From: Helopsaltes ochotensis
Taxonomy: Eukaryota > Chordata > Aves > Passeriformes > Locustellidae
Assembly: GCA_013400155.1 (NCBI GenBank)
Contig: VXBM01000193.1
Location: 278,873-342,872, forward strand
DNA: 64,000 nucleotides
Direction of reading: 5' to 3'
A program made the position numbers and the translations under genes. This document shows, in pieces, positions 48,419 through 59,730 of the stretch. How positions within the stretch are numbered: the stretch's first letter is position 1; each line of letters begins with the position of its first letter. The notes beneath the pieces are model-generated. The model saw nothing but the letters and a program-made list of their open reading frames with translations. It made no database searches and was not told where the DNA came from.

Positions 48419-51400
48419 CTGCAGAAAAATGAAATAAGCATTAGTGGATGCCCTGTGGACTTCCTGATGGTTTGACTACAACCACATAACTTCAGACATT
48501 TGCAAGAATGCAAGCTTTATGTTTTGTAAAATGCTTCCCTTTCTTTGATCAGATGAAAAATACTTTGAATACTAAACCTGAAAATTTACATTTTCATCTT
48601 GTCAACTGCGTACTAGTTCAGCTGAAAAATAATTAGATCTTGAAAAGCTGGATGGGAAAAAAATCCCCTACATTTTAACATTTTTTTTTATCATTTTAAC
48701 CCCACACTTCCAAATACAAATGATTATGACTCTAAATCCAGACAGAGACTGAACTCAGGGAAATTAAATGCAAGAGGGATCAGAAAATCAAATGAACTTC
48801 AACATCAGACACAAAAATAGAAAAGGAAAAAATGAATGAAAATAAGACATGTAAGAGAGAGGGGAGACATCTTCTTGACACCACTGCAAGACGCCATGAA
48901 CCTTCTCTTGACTTTCCAAACCCAAAAAGCTTTGAATACAATATATTCTGAAAGTGGTAATTTGCCCTCTTGTACCAAGATGAAGATCTGAAGGCTTGTC
49001 CCTTCGTGATGTCACGTTCCTTTTGTCCCAAAGGATTTTCTTTCCCGGTCTCCAGCACTTTTTGAGTGTTCTGGCTGCACACACAGGCATTCTGCTTCCC
49101 TACCCTAAATATCCCTCCCTCCAGGATTCTTGTGAGATTGCCCTTGATTGGAACTCAAAATCAATTAAAAAACTGACGGAGGACGCATAAGCTGCTAATC
49201 ACCTGGACTGGCTGGTGAAACTCCAACAGAAGACCCCACCAACCAGCCCCAGATAAAAAGGCAGGATTTCTTGCTTTGCTGAATGTTCTGCGAGGGGATG
49301 TGGATCGGCCCCACGCCAGGGAGCCAGCTCCAGTTTACACCTGGCTGCACACTTGTTTCAGGAGCCGATTCACATCACTGAAACCGTCTGCCACGAGGAG
49401 TGACCACCAGGCACGGAGGCTGCTGCACATTCCTGTCACTCCTGCAAGGCTGGTACATTCAATGTGAGAAGTCTTGCACGGACATCCTCTAAACAAATGA
49501 GCTGGACTGGCCTGGTGCTGACTCCTGAACCCAGGAACATCCCACTTACTCCCTTCACAATGCAAAGAAAGTCTCTCATTCCTTGCTGCTGTAGCAGACA
49601 GACACTTAAGGAGAGAAGGGCAGGGAGTGGAAAGGCAGCACAGACTAAAAGACAGCTGACACGAGTCTGGAAAAAAAGCAAATACAGAGTGTCAGTCCAC
49701 TGCTTCTGCCTTCTTACAGGCACAGTGCTTAGCCTTGAGCAGCTTTTCTGTGACCAGACTCTGCTCCTTCACCAGAGCTTGCACCTGGTCAGGTATTTTT
49801 CTGTTTTTTCCATGTCCACACCTTCTCCTTCCTGCTATTTTGGGCTGAGCAGCTTTTACTACATCTGAGGGATGATGCCCACCATTGATAGAGATGTGTG
49901 GGAGCATGTACTGGAAAAGCCAGAGCAAAGCAGAGACTTTCAGTTTAGAGGGAATCCCATCTGAGATCACGTATCAACTCCAAACTCTGCCTGGAAGAGC
50001 ATATTAACAGTTCACATAAGACAAACTCATTTGTACGCACTTCCCAGGCTCCTGGAGATTTCCTTCCACTCTTCATTGTTCAGAGAAGAGTCACTGACAT
50101 GAACACTCATCTGTCGTGATCTGATGTCTTAATTAGAACATTGATATAAAATACGCAAGGCAACAAGTGCGAAATGCTTAGAGAACATCAATCTTGCAAA
50201 TCCAGCATCACACAGCCAAGAAGCACAGCTTTTCTAAGGAGGTCAGGGGAGTAAGGGGAGAGAATTAGCCAAAGGACAGACCACAGAATAATACTGGTTT
50301 GATTAAAAAGGAGTTGGGGTGTTTTACCACACTGCAGTCAACTTCTGACTCACAGGACAGTGAAATGAGTGAAATAGCAAATGGCAAACAAAGAGAAAAA
50401 GAGGCCCAAAGGCAGAAGTATGGTCTCCCTGAAAGGAGATGCCATTTTCATGGTACCACCATGTACAGCATATTGGACACACCATGTCACATCCCCTCAG
50501 TTTGCTCTTGTCAGTTGTCAGGCCTATGGACCAGGACCTAGAAACCAGCCCCCCTGTTAGCAAGGTCAGGAATTGATTCTGCAGGTCAAATCCTCTCCAA
50601 GTTACTCCTACTTAGCCTCTCCACATCCTGCATCACATCAGCCTTGTGTAGTTATTCAGGTGGCTCAGAAACCAGTGAGTACCAATCAGTCACGATGCAC
50701 AGAACTAAACACACTCTGCCTCACAGTCTGCTTCAGCCGTTTTCACTCCAGGTGCCTCTCAAGACAAAAAGCAGGAAACATTTGCAGTCTGCTGCTGGCA
50801 GGAAGAATGCACACGGGGCAAATCTGCAGAGCAAAACGGTGCCATTTCTCCTTACATTTGTGTTAGAGACACGAAGAAGACAAGTCAGGGGAAACACCAG
50901 GGAAAGAGGGAAATGGCAAGAACAGGGAAGGGAAGAAATATATTTTCTGTGGAGTTTAACTGATAGCATCAGGCACCTCAAGTGAATTTAGATGTATTAA
51001 AGCACTATTTTCCTCTGGGTTCTCTGAAGAAACAGGGACTCTTTTAACAAGTTGGTTCCTCTATAATCATGGGAGTTTTATGCTGAAGAACTCAAACAAG
51101 CTTATGCAGATCTCAATATGAAAAATTATGCTGCAAATACTGTAATAGTTACCCTTATATTTTTCTTCTCTGTAGCACAGCAATACCGACTGCCTTGCTC
51201 TGACTCACATGTTCTCTGATATCCATGCAACTCACACTGCACAAGATTTAAGTAAATGTCTTTCAAGACTCTTGGTAGAAAAAATGACACAACTAACCCT
51301 GCAAGAAGCCCAAGGGCAAGCTCAAGCAGCATTAGTCCCAAATCCTATATCAGGATTCTAGAATGGATGGCAGAGAGCTGGACGGAGTAAATGTTTCCCT

Positions 51401-52599
51401 GACATGTAACCTGGGGAGCAACAAAACCTCTTGTGGTGTCTGTGGCAGTGTGGGGGAAGAGGTGTCACAGGAAGAGAGGTGACACACAGATGAGACCAAG
51501 ATTGCAGACACTTAAGATTGCTATCAGCACTGAGGGTACATCAACAGGATGGCAGCTGAGGATAAGAACGTGCCCCTTATGGCACGGGGTCCTCATGCTC
51601 CCCAGCTCTCCTAGCCCTGCAGGAATACTGTCTGCCACCCAGGACTAGCTCTGTCCTCACATCCTACTGCCCTTGCTCTTACAGCCCACTGTGTGAAATG
51701 GCATCCTTGTCCCTGAGAAGACAGAGCAGGTACTTGAAACACCACATCAGGTGTTTTAGTGCCTCATAAAACTTGTTAAGGGAAGTCTCATGTTCGACAT
51801 CTGCCCATCTCCTTGTAGTGTCCACTGTCTCAATGTGTCTGTAGACATTACCCGGTGGTCCTTGGATACCCAGGGGTCCTGTGACCACATACCAGGAGCC
51901 CAGGAAAGCACATCTACAGTCAAGAGAGTTTTGTTACAGGTAAGCTGTGCTTCTCCTGGAAAACTTGCATGAGGTCTGCAAATTGCTGAAGGCTGAAAAC
52001 AGTCTCAAGCAACAACATTTTGCTCCAGCTTCTATGTAGAGAATATCCATGGTTCTTGCACACTTTAAGCTACTGGGTATACTAGTAAGGTTAGTAATTA
52101 TGATGACTGTCACCTAATACTCTGTGTATCTATGGCATAAGCTCTTGTGGCTGCACCTCGTTCAGCTGTGTAGCACCATGCGTGAAATAATACACCCTGA
52201 TTTATCTATCAGTGTGGGCATACAGCCATGCTGACACGGCCACACAGGCTTCATTTATACTGCTAAACACAGCACAGCCAGAAAACAAATTGGTTTACAG
52301 GATCACAGGTGGTCAATACCTTAATTGTCAGCACGGTGTCTGGCACTGCCAGACCAGGTGACACCCATGACTGCTCCAGGAGACAAGATTGCCATGTGCA
52401 GTAAAGACAGAAAGGTACAGGTCTGGCTCCTCCAGACAAAAGAAGAGAGGCCAAGCTCTGTGCAGGGTGGACAGGACTTATCTGTGCACTTAGCCCAGTG
52501 TTGTTTGGCAGAGTAGATGCAGTCACAGCTTCTGAACCTGTCCTGTGGGTATACAGGCACACTCTGCACTGACTCCCCTACAATGATATAGACATACCT
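48419..52599 (-). other. MTHFS: MTHFS intron, left part
   Basis: This is the intron upstream of the terminal exon on the minus strand. Its 3' splice site is at 48,419-48,420. I searched the minus strand for the expected preceding exon (residue blocks such as SMQDE, FIPRY, HMDMV and SWNI) and did not find it. Frames such as 49,692-49,970 and 51,126-51,341 (the latter with a hydrophobic start) lack convincing splice sites on both sides or known similarity. Confidence 0.7.
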
Positions 52600-52675
52600 T
52601 CTGTCACAGAGGAGTGAAATGACTGACCCAAGGATTCAAGAAATGTGTGGCAAAATTACATCCAAGAGGCAGGTG
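52600..52675 (-). repeat. MIR-like SINE relic
   Basis: The plus strand runs CTGTCACAGAGGAGTGAAAT, GACTGACCCAAGGATTCAAG and AAATGTGTGGCAAAATTACA. It parallels the antisense MIR core, in which an ACAGAGAAGTGAAGTGACTTGCC-type string precedes AAGGTCACACAG and a TGGCAGAGC step. The copy is short and diverged and sits in the MTHFS intron. Confidence 0.55.
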
Positions 52676-54113
52676 TGCAAGCTGCACATGACCTGACCTA
52701 GGCAGCAGACCAAAGCATTAGCATCCCCTCTCTGTTTTAAATAAGAATACACGGTTTTGTTTCCTCTAGGCAGCCGAAGTGAACCTCAGTTTGGCAGTGC
52801 ATTTCTCATTACCTTTCATGATGGTATCAGGTTTGATTTGTTCCCCAGGGAAGGATTTTCTCCTTGCACCTCATTACCTCTCTTCTCCTTAATCTGATGT
52901 TCCTATTTGAAATGCCAGCCGGCATTTTCAGAAGTGTTCTTGACAATGGTTAATTATAGAAGGGTCCATCAAACTGCACAGAAACAGGTCATGTAAAGAC
53001 TGCTGGGGACTTGTTCTGCCCTCAGAAGGAGCAGCCAGCACGGCCTCTCTCCTCCCAGGTTCAAAGGGGCTCCACCAGCCCGTTGTCACCTGCTGTGTGA
53101 GGTCACTCATCTCCCCCTGCACAGCTTGACAGCCCTAATGGAAGCTGAAACTGAAATACTCTGTCATCCCAACTTCTCATCCCTTGCTGCCACTTGCTTT
53201 GTGGGCACAGCAAAGCACCTGGAACCCGTCAAAGTGGGAGCTAGGACTCTTTTGATCCTCTTCTCAAAAGCGCTGGCAGAGGATGGGGCAGAGGCCGAGC
53301 TGCAGCAACCTCTGAACTCCTGTGTGGCTGTGAAGAATGGCAACGTGCTCACACGAACCACGCTCACAGCACAGACGCCATCTGAGCCTACAAGAGGTCA
53401 CCAGTGATCAGCTCCGTGTCACTGCTGCTGCTCCTCACAGCAGCAGCTGTGCAGCTTGAGCTTCCCCTGAAGCACACAAGTTTGTGCATTGTTTACAACA
53501 TCACCACAAGGACGGCTGGATCCTCACAATCTGGTACCGCAGGCAAGGATGAGTTTTCCAGTGGTTGGTTTTGTTCCACGCACACCTTGCTTCTGCTTTG
53601 CTCAGATGTAAATAATTATGTAAGATGCAGGAGCAGAAGAACCAGGCCAAGAACAGCTTTATGTTTAAAGGAAAGGAGTGTTCATGTTGCTATGCACACC
53701 ATAAACAATGTCAGATCCGTGCAAAACCTCTGCTGAGCTCACAAATAACTGAATGCTGTTGATTACAAGGAATGAAAACTTACTTTGGTCCTTTTCTGAC
53801 CTAGCAAAGTCCACAATGGATTAAAAGGCAAACCCTGTTTCAGGAAAACCTTACTTTTTAGAATGAAAAGAGTGCAGTAACCATCTGCTGCCTCTGTATC
53901 TGTAGAAAGGAAAAACATAACTAAAATCTAAGTATCAGTCTTGGTGACATGTAGGGTTGAGCCAATGAATTGGAATAACTCAGAAATTTATAATTTATGA
54001 CAGAGTCATCACTGACACTTTAACTACTGTCAGCATTAGTGTAGTTAGGTCTTTTGGGTAGGTGTTTGCTTTCAACACATTTCAACACACTCTATAGGGC
54101 ACAGATCACCATC
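52676..54113 (-). other. MTHFS: MTHFS intron, no feature recognised
   Basis: No exon, repeat family or RNA gene was recognised. Overlapping frames near 53,126-53,736 have no identifiable domain. Confidence 0.5.
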
Positions 54114-54172
54114 TTGTTCTGTATTTACATAGCACCTAACACTGTGGTCTGAGTTAATCACCAGATCTTGGG
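54114..54172 (+). repeat. Possible MIR/core-SINE 3' tail relic
   Basis: The string TTCTGTATTTACATAGCACC, then TAACACTGTGGTCTGAGTTA, resembles the tail of amniote MIR-type SINEs. Those tails carry a TGTACAGCGCCTAGCACAATGG-like motif followed by a GGTC-containing stretch. Only about 60 bases are recognisable and no head is seen, so family assignment is tentative. Confidence 0.45.
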
Positions 54173-55203
54173 GAAAACAACTCCACGAAAGTATTTCACT
54201 TATACTGTAGCAAAACAAATCCCTTCCCCTTTATGGTTTCTCCTAAAACACCCTGGGTGCCTCAGCAGCCCTCCTGAGGTTACCAACACTTACTGTTTCC
54301 TTCCAGATAAAAAGGTTTCTGCCCTTTGGAAAAAACCTGCCCTGGGTTTCGAGCACAGCATCTCTGCTCTTACACATCTTTTGGTATAAGAGCAGAAAGG
54401 GAAATGCCAGATCTGTTCACTACAGACCTGATCCAGACCCTGATGAGGTGCATGGCTCCCAAAGGGCTGGGATTGCTTCCAGAGGAAACAAGCTCTTTTC
54501 CCCACAAACCCCTGGAGAAGACAGACACTATTATATGCCCAAGGAGACAAAAGCATTATCCTTTGCTGCAACCTATAAATATTTGAGAAAAAGGCATTCA
54601 TCCAAACCCAATGAGGTGTACATCCAGTAACACAGAGGACTGCAGACATAAACAGCAATATTGCTTGCCTTGACCCCAGCCAGTCTGCTAAAATGCAAAT
54701 ACGATCCCTTAAAAAGAAAGGAAACTTTTAACTGGTAATTCTTATTTGCTTACATGATACATTGTCAGAAGTTCAGTGTGACTTCTCATCCCTGTGGAAA
54801 CCCAAGTTACAACATGAAGGACCAAATCCTCAGTTGCTCTAAATTGACATTTCCCCAGTGCAATTGCTTTTCTGCATCCACCTTGGGAACTACATGAAAA
54901 ATATGCCGTATTACTGACATGAGTTTGAGAAGAATGAATTCTTTTCTCTTGTGGATATGTGGTGTTGGTTGTTCATAAAAAGCTCTCCTCGAGTGCTCAC
55001 TCTGTAGCCTCCTTAAGATCCCAGATACCTAACAGGACTAAAAATTGTCTTTCATATTAGAATAAAAAACCAGCTCATTTTAAACTGCAGTCAGTAGCTT
55101 TTCCTCCAGGTGGTTCCCCTGTGAGAACACCTTTAATTGTGCATTACCACATCACTTCAGCAGGACATACCGTTTTCTACCTATTACAGACACCTGTCTC
55201 CCC
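54173..55203 (-). other. MTHFS: MTHFS intron, no feature recognised
   Basis: Nothing beyond ordinary intronic sequence is seen; the overlapping frames at 54,290-54,658 are not recognisable proteins. Confidence 0.5.
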
Positions 55204-55336
55204 AGAATCACAGAATACTCTGAGTTGGAAGGGACCCACAAGGATTGAGCCCAATTCTTAAACGAGCAGCCCACTCAGGGATTGAACACACAACCCTGGC
55301 ATCACAGTCACCATGTACTGACCAACTGAGCTCATG
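55204..55336 (-). mobile_element. tRNA-Ile-headed SINE with CR1 tail (TguSINE1-like)
   Basis: On the minus strand the element starts with a tRNA-like head. An A-box (TGAGCTCAGTTGG, plus 55,322-55,334) leads into ATGGTGACTGTGATGCCAGG and a B-box (GTGTTCAATCCC, plus 55,278-55,289). The order and spacing fit tRNA-Ile. About 40 bases later the body becomes a CR1 3' end (plus AGAATCACAGAATACTCTGA, then GTTGGAAGGGACCCACAAGG). This head-tail combination is that of TguSINE1, described in zebra finch and mobilised by CR1. The element is about 130 bp, inserted antisense-to-plus within the MTHFS intron. No target-site duplication could be made out by eye. Confidence 0.8.
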
Positions 55337-58300
55337 TCAGGGTGTTGCTTCACAAAGAGCCAGAGAGGTACTCACTTTAACTCGGCACAGGAATCAAAAG
55401 TCGAAGTATCCCATCCAAATCACACAGGCTCCATCCACGGCCTCCTGCTATGGGACACACCAGTAAGTCCTCAAAGCCTCCTTCAGGGAGAAGTGCTCTT
55501 AACACCAGGGGAAATTGCTTTATTTTCATTCTTGTGTATGGGAAATGCAGGCACTAGGAAGGCTTTGTCTCCTTTTGTCCTCTAAAGAATATTTTGCACA
55601 CTCATAACCCACCTTTTACAGCCATACAGATGCCAAGCAGACTATCTCCTCTGCACCCCAGCTGCTGGCATGACAGAGACAGCTTCTGTTATTACTTCAA
55701 TAAAATATTTTGCAGAAAATAGAACCATCAGCAGAATCTACAAACAAGCGCTGAGCAACTCAGCGTTTATCTGTCTGCTCATCCATGTCAGTGCTTTGTG
55801 TCAGCATGAAACATTGGTCTTCACAGTTCACACTTGCCCTGCTGAACTACAGCATAATAAAATATTTATCCGCCTCCCTGAGAAGCTACATGATAGCCAT
55901 CAGTCATAAAGGTTTAAAACAACTGAGTGGCAGCCACTCGCCCGTTATTAAACCTCAAAAACACATAATAAAGCTGCTTGATCAGCTCCTCTGCTACTGA
56001 GCCGTGCTCAAGTAAATACCTCTGACTTTGAATTAGTTTAACCCAAAATCTTGCAGGTTTAGTGCCTATGCATCTGAAAAGCTAAGGGTGCTGCACGTCA
56101 GCTGGAGTTTTTCAGCCCTGCTCAAACAAACCTATCCTGCTCCACAGATAAATATCCTTTCATGTTTCACCAGAGAAGCTACTGTACAAGGCTAAGACTT
56201 GTATTTTTGGCTGGTTTCACAATGTGTGAGGCTATAACCATCACACTCATTTCCCCCGAGGTTTAACTTACAGTAAGATGAGGACCAGAGTCTCATTTTC
56301 AGAGTTCCACCCAAAAGAAAATTTGAAAAGTATTTTTCTATTTCACTATTATTCATCGAGCCTGTGTAAGCCCTGTAAATAAAACATGATCACTCAATGC
56401 CACCCACAAAATGTCTGGTTTTGCAAATTCAGAGAAAAGGAAAAAATAGCTTAGGACTTCTCAGTTATCAGTCTATGAAAAATTACTTCATCTGTTTCTG
56501 ATATTCATATATGTGAGCACTGATTGGAAAAACATGGGCAATCAAAAATGTCTGGTTCCAAGGCTTGCACCTGGATTCTCCCGTGATTTTAAACCACTAA
56601 AATACTCTGAAACCAGATGTACCAAGGAGCAATTCTAAAGAGAGGAGAAATGGCATTAGAGCCACTTTACAGCACATCAACATATCTTGTTAAATCAGCA
56701 AATGCTGACTGCAAATCTGCTCTTTTAGAGAAACTCACAAGGCATCAATGCTTGAACTGTTTATGTGGGGATACTGCTGCCACCTAAAATACAAGGTTCT
56801 TTGTGCATCTTCATGTGTTTTTATGGGAATTTCTTTATGGTCTTATCAGCTGCATTTCCATGGTGTTTGCCTGAGTATTCACTTAAATACTCCCACTGGA
56901 TACACGTGCATGTCTTCACTCTTGGTCCTCTTTTGCATACTTCTCTCTGGGTATTTTTAAGTTGAAGTAAGACAGAGGTGAATCATCTGGGGTTTTTTCA
57001 ATAGTTTATGCATCACTATCAGTATTTCCAATACCCTTTGACTCACTTAGTAGATAGCCTATCATAAAATACACGGAATTGCTCGTGAAATATAAACAGG
57101 TAAGACAACAACTTCCAAGCCAGTGCATAAACCTGGCTCTTGTAAGGAGTGACACCAGTGGATGGGAATATCAGGCTGCTTACAGGCAGGGTTTATTGTA
57201 CATGCAGAGTCAGCTGGTTCGGAGGTGATGGCACCTTCACAGTTGCTGTCAAATGTGTTAACACCACAACAGCTGAGAAATCCTGCTGCTTCCATCACAA
57301 GATTTTCTTCTATCTTTTTAAGCTTGCATAGTTTAAAAAAATCTGGTTATCCCTGAAATCCTATCCCTCCCTCACTTCAATCTCTTATTTTTATGGGAAG
57401 CTAGGCTGGAGCATTTGTTCTCCTGTGTGTGTGACTGCAATGCCTGGATGAGATTTTAATTATAGGAAAACAGCCGAAATTACACCAATACTCCATGGCA
57501 AATGTATGGAATGCTGACACCTGCCGGCAAAAGGCTTCATGTCAATCCTGAACAGGAATCTGCCCTTATCTACATCCCAAAAACTCATTCCCATCTTACA
57601 TGCACAACAGCCAGCCCAAGCAGGGACTGAGTTCAGCATGACACCAAACATGAAGGTCCAGTGCTATCCTTACACCATGAAACAGCAGCATGAGTCTCCT
57701 GCTCCCTGAAAACCAGTAACTCTGGGCCAGTCCAAGGAGTTTCCCATCATCCAGGGGAAAAACTGTGTATTTTGAACCTCAGCAAAGCCAGCAGGGATTA
57801 ACTGTGCCAGAAAATAAGATCTTTTGTAGCTGGAAAAGTGCTGACCTGATTTAATAGCCCACTAAGCTGGCAGAACACCAATCCCAGGAAAAAGAAAGGG
57901 AAAAAAAAGTCACAGATTTCTGCCAGATTCATGAGCTGAATCTGTTCAGCAGCAAGTACCAGAGATGGTACCTGGGATGAGGGGAGCACAGAGCTGGGCA
58001 CAAGGAAAAGGCAGCAGGACTGTCCCATCTGGCACCAGGCAGCTGCAAAGGACGGCTCAGCTGTCTCACCAAACGACATCTTCAGCCCACACTCCCCACA
58101 AAGGTGGGCAGCAGGGAAAAGCTTCCTCTCCTGTTCCCCAGATTATCTGCACAAAGGCATGAAGATGAGCTTGGTACTGGGTCTCCCCTTCCAAAACATG
58201 AAAATAAAGGGAGACAAAGATGTCTATTTGCATTAATTACTGCAGCCAGAGGTACTTGCACATTGGCATTTCCCCTGTATGAGTTGTACAGACTCCTGCC

Positions 58301-59376
58301 ACACTCCAGAAATTAATTTCACCTCTTATCTGCCTTTCAAAGACTCCTGTCTCTAGGAAACTGTATGAAAAAAAAAATTACAATGCTACTATTCGCACTC
58401 ACTGGATCAAAATTAGCCCTCTTTGAAACAAAACCCTCAAGGGTCACTTGCAGTGACTTCAAGGCCCTTGCCCGTGTTGCTTTCACTTCTCCTCAAACTT
58501 TGATTACAGCAGAAGTAATCTTTTCTGTTGTTTTGATGAGTTTTCTGCAAGAAGGCAAACGTGGATGCGACACTTAAGGTGATTACAAGGAAAAACACTC
58601 TTTTAAGCCTTAATGAACTCTGTGAAAGCAAAAAACTGTAGCGTTCCAGAGCTCCCAGCCTTTCAGGTTCACTGCAGGACACCCTGCCATGGGTGCTATT
58701 AAAATTAAACCACACGGTGCTTGTGGTTTAGTCAGCACAAGGGAAATTCAGGACATAAGGACGCCAAAGGGCATTACAAAGCAACACCATATAAACACAT
58801 GAACTTTGCATTTCAGAGCATTTTTTCAAAAGCCTTTAAAAAAAAAAAAGTCGCTGTAATTATGTTTCTAAATACATTTCATACTTGTTTCTAAACAGAA
58901 GCACTGGGAGAAACTCAGCTACAAGTTTCTGCCTTCATTTAGCAAATTAAGTGTTGATTGCTGAGCTGTTTCAGACAGTTCTGAAAGCTGGTGCAGACCT
59001 CAAGGGAAGGGTGAGACCAGCTCCAGTGGAGAGCAACCCCAGCTCTGGGATGGAGTCACAGAGCTCTCAGCTGAAGGTTGGGATGCAGAAAAACCCTGAG
59101 GGAAACTTGCTATCACCTGAAATGTTTTCTCTCCAAGAATGCATTTTCCTAGCTCTGCCTGCTAAGGAACAAGCTAGATGGAATAATATAGAATTATTTT
59201 ATAGATCTTTACTAGTGGAACGGGCCCTTTTGTAATGATGTCTCATTGTGGAACACTGGTGTGGAAACCAGTAAGAGATCTGTCCAGTGAGCTGATTTGA
59301 AGAGCAGTGCTATGGTATATACAGAAAGAATTAACATGTCCAGTGCCACTACATGTATTTCACAGTATTTCTTTAC
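55337..59376 (-). other. MTHFS: MTHFS intron, no feature recognised
   Basis: No exon or repeat family was recognised. A 12-nt A-run lies at 58,838-58,849. The open frames in this span do not match known proteins. Confidence 0.5.
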
Positions 59377-59481
59377 CTGGGCATAAGATTTTCTGCCAGG
59401 CATCTTTTTTTTCCAGAATAACATCAGAGAGATTGTAAAGGTTGAAAGAGCAACGGCTGGAACTGCTACAGAAAAGCTTCT
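59377..59481 (-). CDS. Speculative cryptic or unannotated exon with hydrophobic segment
   Basis: On the minus strand a strong acceptor (TTTTATTTTTCTTGTAG) precedes base 59,481 and a strong donor (CCCAG|GTAAAG) follows base 59,377. The 105-nt interval is a multiple of three and is open in two frames. One frame gives SFSVAVPAVALSTFTISLML followed by FWKKKMPGRKSYAQ, which looks like a single membrane-spanning helix followed by a basic stop-transfer stretch. I do not recognise the protein and it does not match MTHFS. It may be an unused cryptic exon, an alternative MTHFS exon or part of an unknown nested gene. No start codon context, partner exon or transcript is visible. Confidence 0.12.
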
Positions 59482-59656
59482 CTACAAGAAAAATAAAACA
59501 GTCAAAGTTTGATGGAAAAGAATACAATAGATATAGTACAGGTGTAACTAAACAATGAATAATAAAAAGAATGTAACTCCAACATCCTAATTTACTTCTC
59601 ATCATAGAAAAATGAAGTATCCCTTGAACTGAAAGCAGCAAATTTAAAATTAATAC
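59482..59656 (-). other. MTHFS: MTHFS intron, AT-rich
   Basis: Short AT-rich intronic stretch between the speculative exon and the 21-bp direct repeat; nothing else is seen. Confidence 0.5.
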
Positions 59657-59730
59657 AAGGAACATAATATTTCACATGTCACAGGAGGATAATATAACAT
59701 TAACATAATAAGGAACATAATATTTCACAT
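59657..59730. repeat. 21-bp direct repeat, period 53
   Basis: A 21-base string starting AAGGAACATAATATTTCACA is found at 59,657-59,677 and again, identical, at 59,710-59,730. The interval between is AT-rich. This is probably a small local duplication. Confidence 0.9.

Noticed and set aside
49692..49970. Minus-strand frame of 92 codons considered for MTHFS exon 2
   Set aside because: It does not contain the MTHFS blocks expected in exon 2 and lacks clear splice sites.
51126..51341. Minus-strand frame beginning with a hydrophobic helix, with an acceptor-like CTTCTTGCAG inside
   Set aside because: No convincing donor follows and the remainder is not recognisable; weaker than the 59,377-59,481 candidate.
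51370..51395. CTGGACGGAGTAAATG, considered as miR-184, which lies in the wider human 15q25 neighbourhood
   Set aside because: Only the first bases agree with the mature miRNA and no hairpin partner is present.
51679..51888. Minus-strand frame of 69 codons considered as a mobile-element protein piece
   Set aside because: No motif could be matched to CR1 or retroviral proteins with any confidence.
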